Source of the DNA: Brachypodium distachyon
Taxonomy: Eukaryota > Streptophyta > Magnoliopsida > Poales > Poaceae
DNA length: 64,000 bases
Reading direction: 5' to 3'
Assembly (NCBI RefSeq): GCF_000005505.3
Contig: NC_016131.3
Span: 66,054,355 to 66,118,354, forward strand
Shown: positions 1 through 11,700 of the stretch, one piece after another
Numbering within the stretch: the stretch's first letter is position 1
Layout: every line of letters starts with the position of its first letter
Notes under the pieces: model-generated
Database searches by the model: none
What the model saw: the letters and a program-made list of their open reading frames with translations, nothing else
What the model was told of the DNA's origin: nothing
Program-made: the position numbers and the translations under genes

Positions 1-296
1 ACGGGGTGGCCGAACGTGGCCGGCCGGTTGCCCTCGACGAAGAAGTGGCTGTACCACGCCATGCCGTACCCGAGCACGGGGGCCGCCAGGAGGGGCGCGC
101 CGCGGCCGGTGGCGGCCGCGAGCACCGCGCAGCCGAGGGAGGCGAGCGTGCCGGCGAAGTGCCACCGCCGCGTGGCCGGCTTCGAGTGCTGGCCCAGGTA
201 GAAGCCCCAGAACTCCTCCATGCTCCCGAACTCCCTAGCCCCCGCGACCGCGGGCGCGGCCTCCTCCTTCGCGCCGGCGCCGCTCGTCTTTCCCAT
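1..296 (-). CDS. Mpo1-like (DUF962) protein, 5' part of gene
   Basis: The minus-strand frame opens with ATG at 296-294 and stays open for 98 codons to the window edge, so the C-terminal part is missing. Seen: an N-terminal stretch with FWGFYLGQHS followed by RRWHFAGT, a small hydrophobic segment, then SHFFVEGNRPATFGHP. The spaced histidines and the HFF..E.NRPATFGHP block are the hallmark of the YGL010w/Mpo1 family (DUF962). In yeast Mpo1 is an ER-membrane, Fe(II)-dependent dioxygenase that acts on 2-hydroxy fatty acids in phytosphingosine breakdown. That role in this plant copy is inference from family. The start was chosen because MGKTSGAGAK begins a typical short alanine-rich leader and the frame upstream looks like UTR. 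A TATATA-like string lies near 504-511 on the correct side. Plus-strand reading frames over the same bases are GC-rich shadows. Confidence 0.85.
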   Translation of the reverse strand, partial: MGKTSGAGAKEEAAPAVAGAREFGSMEEFWGFYLGQHSKPATRRWHFAGTLASLGCAVLAAATGRGAPLLAAPVLGYGMAWYSHFFVEGNRPATFGHP

Positions 297-1089
297 CGCC
301 TTTGCTGTTGTTTGCTTTCTCCCCGGTGTTTCTTGTTTGTCTGTGCCGGCTCGTGGATTGTGTTGCGTTGGTCAGACGTGGACGTATATCCACTTTTTTC
401 AATTCAAAATAAATAGGCTGGTTGGCTGGCGACCGACTTCCTTCGAAGAAGTCATCATGCTCCGGTAAACCTGAAGCAAGTCTCCATCTGATATTCTGAT
501 GCAGTATATATGGTTGAACAACACAATTTAGGCGGCGTGAAAGCGACCCCAATTAGAGACCATTTTTCTCCCGTGAATAACAAGGAGAGACATGGATGAG
601 CCAAACCTTCGGGAATCACCCCACCTATCTACACCCACCGTGTTGTCTACACACGTGTCCACTTTTACTTTTTAATCTCTCTGCACTTTTGGCTAATCCC
701 TAACACCCACGTTCTTCCTCTCCCGTTTCTCTCTCGTCTCTCTCTGTTCTTTATTCTCTTTCCTCCCCTTCTTCTTTCTTCGTCTAGCAAGAGCCCAGGC
801 AGGGGAGACCGACTCCGTTGCTGCGGCGCTCGGGGCCCCTCCTCCTCCTCCATCCCGTCCCCGTCCGGCACGAGACGGGCTCCCGCCGAGTTGCTGCTCC
901 GCGTAATGCTGCTCTATGTGTCGCGAGGTGCTGGTCCGCGAGCTTCTGCTCCCCATACTACGAGCTGCTGCTTCGCGTGCCAGGACGCCGCGGCCGCTAC
1001 TACTCTCGGTGCTCGGCCACCACTTCGTGCTCTCCCTCGCCAGGCCCCGCGTCCTCCTCGTCCCTTTTGGATTTTCTGTTGTGAATTTG
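297..1089. other. Promoter/leader of the Mpo1-like gene and an unassigned CT-rich, GC-rich block
   Basis: No supported gene. 297-560 should hold the leader and core promoter of the leftward Mpo1-like gene. From about 700 to 790 the plus strand is strongly CT-rich, and 790-1070 is GC-rich with several short overlapping frames on both strands that match nothing I recognise. The block leads straight into the GTAC-rich repeat to its right and may belong to one mobile element. Confidence 0.4.
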
Positions 1090-1720
1090 ATGTATGTACT
1101 ACTATTTGGGATGAGTACATGGGATGAGTACATGATGTAACTAGCTGGTACTTGCATTTTTCTTGTTAACGTCTATTTGGTATTTTGTACTTGCTTTGCC
1201 TGCTAGCTAGTTGAAACTTATAAGTTTGTAGTTTGCTGTGTATTTTTTTTCCTATGTATTTCTGTTGTGGATCGATGTACTCGCATCACAAATTGATAAG
1301 GTATTTATCATATTTATGATGTAATTTTTGAGTACCATCATGTACCATGGATACATGACGAGGTACTAATTTTTTATGAATGTTTGAGCTGTGATATTTT
1401 TTTGGTCCATGATGTACAATTATGAGTTAATGTACACACTATTTACACATGAGGTACTAAACTTTGATGAATGGTACATGACGAGATACTATGATTTGAT
1501 GAATGTTTGTGTTTTTATTTCCCGGTACATGACGTACAATTATGAGTTGATGTACTTTGATTTGAGTACCATCACGTACAACTAAGTATTGAAGAGTACT
1601 CGTTTTCTTTTGGTAGATGTTCATTATGTGATTTGAGTACCGTCATGTACTCTCGTTAGTACCAATAGGTACATTAAGAAACGATCAATGTACCTTCATT
1701 TGTTGTACATCTACCGTGAC
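1090..1720. repeat. AT-rich degenerate repeat built on GTAC-ATGA-GTAC words
   Basis: The words GTACATGATG, GTACCATCATGTAC, GGTACATGACG and ACAATTATGAGTT recur many times in both orientations. One larger unit of roughly 115 bp is seen twice (about 1370-1435 and 1497-1555: GAATGTTTG, then a T-rich run, then CATGAYGTACAATTATGAG). There is no coding potential. Similar GTAC-rich sequence lies inside the nested element at 6553-6988, so this may be part of a non-autonomous DNA transposon. Confidence 0.6.
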
Positions 1721-2741
1721 TCACTAAAATATGTAGCGATGAGTAAATTCTTTCGACTTTCAAAATTTGAGACAAAAGAAGAGAGGAGAAAGAGAAGCAA
1801 AGAAAATACAAAAAGTTGGTAGCGGTCAAGTCTAAAAGGGAAAGAAAGTCTGACACAAAAGTATTAATAAGCCTGCCACAAATATTACATTTTTGTTAAT
1901 CATCTTTCTCTAATACTCCCTCTCTCCGAAATGTGTCGTTCCTACGGTGGGGCTAGATGCCGTGGGTGGCACAGCCACGGCTTTGCATGGATGATTGGAT
2001 TAAACATGTCTTTCTTGCGCATAAACATACATTGCCACACATGTATGGATAGCACGTAACCTGTGTCACGCATGTCAGCAAGATGTCTTATTTCAGCACT
2101 GCTACAGACGTCTGCATGAATGTAGCAGCAAAACTATGCCAACGATTGATGGTCAGAGCACAAAGAATGCAAAATGTAGAACTGCAGGTGCCTGTGGTTT
2201 GACTATGGGACTGGTAATATTCTCATGTATCCATGAGACCATGATCCACCAGAAAACAAAATTTTACAGAAACCAATACAACACTTCTAAATCACACGGC
2301 TTCACAGTATACACCAGACCAAAAGAATCGTGAGGGGGGGAGTTCACAACTACTAGTTCTACAATTACAATAGGATATATTGCACAACCCATGGAAAACT
2401 GGAGAAGGGAGTAACGGAGCCCCCAAGCATAACCATGGAGCAGATCGGCGCCAAGGAAAGGCAAACCCGTGATCTCAAATGCCTATCCACACATACACAA
2501 TGAATTGAATGACCCAGCGCTATGTAAAGCAAACAAACTTAGCCGCCTGCGACACGAACAGCAACAACAATGCTGATTGGGTATATCCTTCCACAAAGTT
2601 GTATGCCTGAAAAATGTTAGCAGCTCAAAAGCGCAAGTGCAAAGACAGCATAGAAACTTCTCCGCGTGCCATTCTTAGGTCCCTTTACTAGTTTTACTCC
2701 AACCAGCTCTTGAAGTAAGTATGCCACAATGCTCATAGCTA
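1721..2741. other. Gene-free stretch including the 3' UTR of the TASH3 gene
   Basis: AT-rich DNA with no credible frame. 2150-2741 is the likely 3' UTR and downstream flank of the minus-strand TASH3 gene, whose stop codon is at 2744-2742. A single Stowaway-like end (CTCCCTCTCTCC) is near 1916, but no partner was found. Confidence 0.4.
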
Positions 2742-5700
2742 TCATGAGCTCACATACAGAACAGGGACCAGACCTGCTATCTTCCCATCCCTTCCAGGTC
2801 TCTTTTTCTTCACCTGAGAAAAAAAAAAACCAACAGTTACCCATTTGAAATGTTATGATGAGCCCGGGAAGGAGCAAAATCAAATGGTGAGGTCATGATA
2901 GCTTACATAGTACCAACCATCAACCTCGTACTCAATCTCCACATCTTCTCCTGAGTTTAAACTCAGCTGCAAACAGTTGCATGAACCGTGTTATTTTGTT
3001 TGCATCCCAAGAAAAGAAAGAAGAGACAGCTTGATTATTTTGACAGCGGTTTGAACCAAACAGAATATAGAATAACAGTATCAAATTGAAGACACCAACT
3101 GATTTTGCTTTAGGAAATAAATATATCCCTCTAAAAAAGAAAACGTGCTATTGAATAACCAATACCCCATCAAACTTTCAACAAGGAAGCATTAGACTTC
3201 AGAAAGTTAGGATATAGCTATGAACTGCAGCCTTTGTACCTCATCATCGCCACCTGCTGTGAAGTCATACAATGCTTTCCCAGAATGTGGATTCCCAGAA
3301 CTCTTCTCAGAATCCTCATGGGATCCAGAACTTCGACCACCAGAACTTCGACCCCCACGCCCTGCGAGGGGGTTATCAAACGACTCACGCTTCTGTAGGA
3401 CAGATGTTGTATACGACGGTGGTTCTTCACGTATCTGAAACAAAATGTAAGTGAATATCAGATACATTGTTCTTTAAACAAATTAAGGACAAAAAGCAGA
3501 ACCAACTCCGAGCTCTCTCACACGCTCAGCCCTCCCAGCTGTCCGATCGCGTGTTATGGGTTTTTGTGCCCATCAGATCTTCCTCTACTTCCAACCTGGA
3601 CTGTCGTCGTTCTGGGCAGCTACTACCCAATAATTTTTTTTTGTTCCCCAGTCGATTGGGCCGGTTTCGCAGATCATGCATCCGTCACAGTGTATCTCTC
3701 TAAAAGTAGACCACCTGAGTGTCGGCCTAACTCTTCTCCACCCAGGGCACTGCTAGTTCTGCTTACAATTGGCAGACCAGACGTCCGCTGAATCACCCGC
3801 GACAGTTTCGACCCAAGCCCACCATGAGGTCATCTTCAACCTCCGACCACACAGGTTAGCGTGAGGGTGCCGTGGAGGAGGGGATAGGGGAATAGATGGA
3901 TGGTAGGGGGATGGGGTTAGGGAAAGGCGAGGCTGCCAGACAACCGGTTGGGACAGTGTTGGAAGGTAGCGCAGGGTAGAACCAGCAAACACCAACAAAG
4001 CTTATCTATTTGAGTACATGTTTTCCTTGCAGAAACGGGAAAACTATAACTTATATTATTTCAAGTTCGATTATAATTAAAGAAAATGGTCATCTACTCC
4101 TGAATACCCACGCCTCTTGTACCACTTATACACATGTGTTATACTTCATCATTTTGAATATACTCCATTATTAGATCACTAGATACTTCAAACTGACTCG
4201 CTTGATAATTTTCATCTCAGTCTATATATTAGCATAGTTTGTGCAGATACTGCTTTTATGTAAGTAAAAAGGGTATATTGCAAAAACCAATGACCCGGTG
4301 AAATTTTTTCACACGACTTGCATTGAGGTGTCTTAGAATAACTAAGTATATTGAAAAAGATAAAGAGGTATATAGGTTCGTTGAATTGGCATATGAATGG
4401 TGGGAATACATGCTCTTAGGAGTAAATATGAAGTGTTTCTCTTGTAACTCATCTGGTCCAGTATTAGTTAAAATTGGCCATATAATCATGCTATTCTATT
4501 ACAAGAACCCAGGAGTTTGTATCTTCTAACAGTAATTGGCCCAGAGCATCCCAATAGTTGGGATGGAATGAGAAGATGACTATACACGATGAAGGGAACA
4601 CATGAGATTTAGGGGAGGGGAAACCATTAAATAGTCGAGACACTGGGTGGTTTCCTGTATTCCCCTGGTGCCTGTGTTTTCAGCATATACATTTGTATTG
4701 CAGGATTTTAGAAAATAATTTCCCACAATTAAGCGCATAGTGCTCATTTCTTACTAATAACATTCTAACATTACAAATATGTCATCCAATCCAATGACAG
4801 AAGTTCTGGAAAAAATTATAGCAATGATAAGATAGATGAAGCACAATACCGTTTGCTGTGAAGCGCCGTAACTTGGTGGTTTTGAACTAAACAGGGACGG
4901 ATAGTTCATGCCACCAAAATGGGAAGATATGGATGTCTCCACAGAACCAGTTGACTCAGGAGAGGACCCACCAGAGGACCTCCCATCATCTTCCTGCAAA
5001 TATAAAAAATGGATAATTGATCTATGAAATTAAAAATTAGTATCTGAAGTCAAGTAGTTTAAGAAAATATCATAGCACTTACATCTGCCTCATATGTTTC
5101 AAGAATTGTCTTGGCCCACATATCATCATAACCAGCTGATGGCCTAGAATTCATGTATTCCTCATCATCCACATCAGGAGCATCAGTTCCAGCACCAGCT
5201 AGGAAGTCCTTTACCTATAATAGGATCACAGAAGGAAGCCAATATGTATAAAGTGACATTCTTAAATTCAGCACAGGCAATGAGGGAAAGGGAACTGGTG
5301 CTGACAAGATTGAGCCACTAAGCTATCAACCACAGTCCACAGATAACAGCAGAGGCAGCTTTCTTAGTTGAACTGATAGGTAGCAGGAAATTTTTGAAGT
5401 CAACAACAAACAACCACAAAAATTCTTACTTTGTCCACAGCTGGTGCATTGTTTTCCCAAACATCATCTTCCAAACCAGCTGCCCAGGCCATAGCTAGAT
5501 CAGGGTCAATTCCAGACTGCATAGTAGGGGTCTCTTTATGTGCATCTTTGGACTCATACATGAGGTCCGATATTCCAGTAGCAACAGCAGGGTCACTTAG
5601 ACCGACAGATGCGCTGATGTTATGTCGATTACGGTAGATCTCAATGAGCTTCGCACTGTACATAAGATTCAACATTACATTAAGTCGAGGGATAGGACAA

Positions 5701-8700
5701 TTATACAATACTGCATCCTGGCCAAAAAAAAAGAAAACACCCAAGCTATTGACACTCAACTTTTTCACTTTGTAGAGAAACAGCTACAGGTGTTAACTTA
5801 TGGGATGCTACAACATTTCTCTTCCTTGTGATACAAATACGATATCAGATTTAATGAACTGTATTAAGCCAGCAATAAGTTGAAAGCCTTCAATAAATAA
5901 CACTCAACCTACAACCATACGCAGCTCCAGTGAATAATTACATCTTATTCAACAGGTATTCAGAATATAATTCTAATTATTCTTCCATCGCGAAAGACAT
6001 TTGACAATAAATAGGCATTAGCATACACGCATAAGATTGCAAGCTAGTTAGTAGATATAGAAAATTACATGGATCAGAAAGCTTTAGTTGAAATCTGATG
6101 GCTAACCAATATCAAACATTTTCATTATAGGGCTATGATCACTACAGAAACATCATTACATCTACATGTGAGACCTCTAAGTATATCCCATGGTTTTCAG
6201 GAATCTCAAGTTGGTTTAAGCATGATGATACAAACAAAGGAGAATTGCTAAACTGTCACTTCGCGGTAAGAAAAAAAGTATGTTCTGTATGGTACGGCAG
6301 TGGAACCCATATACAGTATGAATCATAACCTGCAGGTGGTGGTCCAGCACCTCACTTCACTGAATCATATGGTGCAAATGATCCAGACCCCACAACATAA
6401 TACACCACGGTCTATTATATGGCTCATGGCTCCAGACAACACTAAAGAAGTTATTGGTGGTGAATTTTACAGTTCTAACTTCATAGACAATTTCCGTAAT
6501 GAATCTTTCAAGTCAGGAGCAACTTGACTGCACTAGGAGATTATGCAATACAACTGGGTGTAGTTACACCCACGTCTTATGTACTACCATGTGACAGTAC
6601 ACATACTACTTTATCACTTTGAGTGTACTCATATAATCCCTCCGTCCGGTATTAAGTGTCGTAACTTTGTCTAGATACGCATGTACCTACAAACTAAAAA
6701 CGCGTTTAGATACATGCGTACCTAGATAAAGTTGCGACACTTAATACCGGACGGAGGGAGTACTATACTCCAAAGCGAACTACATACCCTACTACCTAAA
6801 ATGTACTCCCTCCCATCAATAATAAGTGTTGCTGATTTAGTACAAAGTTGTACTACAAAGTTGTACTAAATCAGCGACATTTATTATGGATCGGAGGGAG
6901 TAGCATATATAATCCATCCTACATACTCCCGATTATGCTACATACTCTCTAAATTAATGAAATGGACGTGGGTGTAACTACACCCAGTAGTACTAAAATA
7001 CATACCTGGTAGGACCTAAAGGCAAGTATTTAATCCTTGGAACGAAACAGAATAAAGAAACGAAATCAAGAAGCCTCTCATGGGTTTCGTAAAGTTTCTT
7101 GAGTTCATCATCACTCCATTCTTGTTTGCTATTATCATGCTGACGGGTGTCCCTGCAAAAATCCATCCAAAGCAGTCATGTCAAGAACTATTCTAGAGCA
7201 GGGAAGAGAATTTTGTGAACAACATACCTAGCAAGCTCGTCTTGAGCTCTATACATTTCATCCAAGACCTTGAGCATTGGGCTTATCAAAGATCCAAGAC
7301 CAGTACCACTAGCACCTTGGTTTTCCCCATTACTTAGCTGCAATTCCGAAAAGTTTGACTGCACACCCCCCAGACTCAAAGCATGAAGAAACTCATATAT
7401 CTGCAGTCTATAAGGTTCACCAGACCTTATTGCAATTGTGGTTAGGGCCTGGACAGCAGCAATGCGGATCTACAAAAGTAGACAATAAGGTAAGCAAGAA
7501 AAACAAAAAGCCATGTATAAGGTTAAAAGAAAGCGAAGTGTCATTTTTGTAGGCACATACCTCCCAGCTGCCACTAAATGCACATCTTTGGAGCCGTGTC
7601 AAGGCGCTAGCAAGTGTAGGATTACGGGAGCTAGCTGCAGCAACCATTTTATCAGCATCAAGCATCATTAGAGCCGTACCTGGCGGCGTTGCAGATTCCC
7701 ATGCATACTCAGATGCAGCATAGTTTGCATTTTCTCCCAGAAACCAAACCTGTTGATCAAATTGAAGGGACAAACATCAGCATATTCTGATTCCATGCTC
7801 AACGAACAAATTAACCAAGTCGAAGTTTTGTTCTTACAGCAGCTTGAACTAATCTTTGCAGTGCCATTGCAGATTTTGGATCAGAGGCAGAGACCATATC
7901 AACAGACGTGAGTACAGACATTGAACCAGGCTGAGGTGGGGGCAGATCAAGGACTATTGTGACAGCTTCCAAGGCTGTATGTTTCCCATCTGGTCCTGCT
8001 CCTACAAGGCATGTCTGGAAAGACAACAATTGTTATTTTTCATTAAAGTTCCTAGTGTCATTGTACAAAGAAATCCATGCAAATCATGGCATAACACCAA
8101 CATGCAAAAAAGGCAAGAGTTATATGATAAAATTAGTTGCAGCTTTTTCTATGACTACAAACCATTGGGGTCCCTTTGTCAAGTAAACCTTGGTGGTTCA
8201 GAAGACCTTCGTAAAATACTTTATGTCAAAATGTCTACCTTCCATAACAGTTGTAGCACATCAGCATCAATCTTTCCAGGAACTTTAGTGGCAAAAATCC
8301 TAGCAATCTCAAGCAGAGTCACAGCCATATCAGGGGTCGCCTATCATGTAAGAACAAACCAGAATAATGCGATCACTCGTTAAATCCAATAAATGGGGAA
8401 TATATTACTATACTAATCAAAATAATAGATGCATACAGTACAACCACAAAAAAATAAACAAGGGGGCAAAACAAAGATATTAGATAATTTGAACAATATA
8501 TTTAACATCAACAATAAAATCTCGTATTAAAAATGCAAACAAAAGCACAAGATAAAAAGGTGTTCAAATTTCCTATTTATAAAGCAATGTCATTTCAAAA
8601 TAATTGAAACCTCAGAAACTCAAGTAATTACATAATAGCTCAATGTTTCTTACAGATTCAGACTGATTTCAGGCACACAGCTGATAATAAGCCATAAAAA

Positions 8701-11700
8701 TGGGCCAAAAGAACAACTAAATAAAAAATAAAAAGCAACATGTATAATTAACAGTGAAGGGATACAATACCTTGAACCTAGCATGTAGGGTTAGCAGGAC
8801 ATCATTCAGGAGAGAAGAAGGCCAGGCTGGGTCAGACAGCTCACATGCAATGATAGATTTTAGTTCATCAAGAGACTCGTGTGGATTTTGCATCCATATC
8901 AAAGCTTTGATGACCATTGCTCGAACATAGACACACTCGCATGCTACAGTTGTCCTCACTACTTCCATTAGTGATGCTAACAACCCTGCTACTGTGTCCA
9001 GTCCACCATGTCCATTCGATGGTGGTTTAGCTTTCCGGGTAGCTACAACATGCACATGAGAGTTACGTGATTTTAATACAAAGTGACATTAACATAAAAC
9101 AAGAGATGTAGCTTGATCCCAAACTAAAGAAGGGAGGGGCTATGGCAACTCACTATTGAATATTTATAAGGAAGCCTGAATACATTTAGGTTCATGCTTA
9201 CATAAGAGTTATTGCCATGCCTAATTCTAAAGGAGATGCATATATATTTGACAACTTCCTTTTTTTTTTGACAGCATATATTTGACGACTTCCTAGTTGT
9301 CTAGTAAACTCAACCGAGAATGAATGGACAGAAACAAAACAATATGCATGATTTTAATCAAAGTGCATATGACTTTCAATTAGTTAACATAATTGAATTA
9401 CTCGAATCTATCATAACGACATAGTACCTTCAGGTTGTGAATTCTCATTAAGATCAGAATCAAGGGACTCAACATTATCTGAATAAGCTTGAAGGTTGGC
9501 TCCCTCATCATAAGCACCCAAAGCGTAAGCAGCTGCTCTACTTTTACCCATTTCCTGGACTACTCTTGCAGCAGCATGAAGAACAGGGCGAGAGAAGCTT
9601 CGGAAAGAGCTCTCCAATCTGACCAGAATAAAAAACAAACAGTAAGCATCCATGAACCAAAGTCAGCATAGAGGAAAATGGGGAGATCAACCACTTAAGC
9701 ATTCATAAAAAGATATGACAAACCTTCTCATTACAAGTTTGATGAGGGGCTGAGGACGCCTCGCTTTAGAAGATTTTTCGCTAGCTTTTGACAGAACACC
9801 CTTTGATGCTACAGAAGGGGCCTCAGGCAATTTGAGAATTTCTCTAGTTAACCGAATCCATCCACCAGCTCTGTCCTCCGTGCTGCAAGACATTATAGTT
9901 GACATTTAACAAAACAACACACAGCTCCAACTGAGGTAGATGCACAATACATAAAAAAGATAACTTGGTGAAACATAGCTACCTTTCTGTATTGTCAACT
10001 TTTCCCAGAACACAGAGTATAGCCTCAAAACAGACCCTGTCACTTGGATCCAAAAGAAGTTGATAAAGGAGAGAACTGTACTGTGACTTTATGTCAGGCC
10101 TCTCTGTGTAAATCATATTTGGTGAGAACCACAACCAATACATGCACTCTGGAGCAGAGTGGTCATCTTGATTCAGCAAAGACACAAAACAAATTGCACT
10201 TACCATCCAATACACGTGCCCTAGATATTGAGTGGCACAACTTTGCAAGGTAAACTCTTGCAAGAACATCGTGCAAATGAAGGATGTCCTGAAGAGCTCC
10301 TGTTTCAATTTGACAGATCACACAATCAAATGAGTGTCAAACTGGGAGGAGAAAAATCCCCGCATCATTGGAGTTGACAAAACAGGAAGAAATTGTTTAC
10401 AGAAAAAGGCAGGTAAATGCCCTTTGGGTGGAAAAGGAGAACATCAAAGCCATTCATATGCAGTAATACCAGTGGTGAATTTGAAGCCTCCCATCATAGT
10501 CACGATAAACAATATTATTGCACATAAGGAACCCCAGGTGCTCAAATATCACTGATTTAAATATGGTACCAAAAAGTTACACCTAATATTTCAAGTTATC
10601 ATTTAGTTCATGTAAGAAGTGGTTAATTACAACTGCCAAGAAGGTAACCCCTCACCCCACCCCACCCCCACCCCAAGATTACTACTTATATATCAGGTGG
10701 GTGCGCAACAAGTAAACATAACTTGATATATTTCGTCAAATTCTACTAGAATTGTGCTTGAATCATATGTCGTACACACACAAGGAAGTTATGAGGTAAG
10801 CTGAAAGTCCTACAGTATTTATCTTCAACTGATAAAAACTGAATTAAAAGAAGAAAAGGAACGAAGCATACCACCAGGTTGTGCGCTTTTGCCTGCAAAA
10901 CATCAAGTCATTCATGAGAGTGAGAAACTACAGAAATAGGATCGAACCAGATGAGTCAGAATTGACTAAATGTACAAAAATTAACTGGAATTTACATGTT
11001 GACATTTCTAATATTGCTCATTTCCTAGAGCACAGAAGATCAATTTCACTATAAATCATAATGATCTATGGTTTCTACACGTAACAAGATAAAAATGGAA
11101 ATTTAAAACAATTAGTAGCAATAGAAACTGACCCAGCGCCATTGCAACAGAGTATGGATCTCTAACGGCAATTTCCGAGATTATTGACAATGCATGCCTC
11201 ACTGCAACTGGGTCAGAAAATTCAATCCTGCAGTTGTATCAAGCCTGATGAGAACAAAATGACAATTATGCAGCACCACGTTCCTAATTCCTACTATTGG
11301 CAAATAAACTCGTTGCGGAAGCAGACAGTTTTCACTACAGTCAGACAGCAAATTAACTGCTCATTTTGGCACATGTGTTAAAAAGATACTCCATCCAGTT
11401 CACAAAAAAATAGGAAGTTTGGACATTGACATGGTCTTCAAGATGTAACCTTGACCACTAGCTTCTACTGTAGTATGTGTATAATACCCCCAAAATATAA
11501 TGTTCTGAAAATACTTTCGGTGACAAATCTATATATGTAGTTTTTGAGTCTCCAGTTTAAATAATTAAAATGATATTCGCAGTCAAAGTTTTAAAGTTTG
11601 ACTGAAGGTATCTCCAAAACATTCCTTCTTTGTAAACTGGAGGGAGTAATACACAAAATACAGAAAATACGGAAGAAATTAATAAAAAAATAGTAACCAC

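Larger units (their letters stand above)
6553..6988. mobile_element. Nested non-autonomous DNA transposon with ~24-bp inverted ends
   Basis: The left end reads ACTGGGTGTAGTTACACCC and continues ACGTC. The right end is its reverse complement with one mismatch (GACGTGGGTGTAACTACACCCAGT). The ends are about 410 bp apart and lie within a TASH3 intron. Two Stowaway MITEs sit inside. No convincing target-site duplication is visible, so the superfamily is open (Tourist-like or Mutator-like). Confidence 0.65.

Noticed and set aside
6..416. Plus-strand frames over the Mpo1-like gene
   Set aside because: They are antisense shadows in GC-rich coding DNA; the minus frame alone shows the conserved family motifs.
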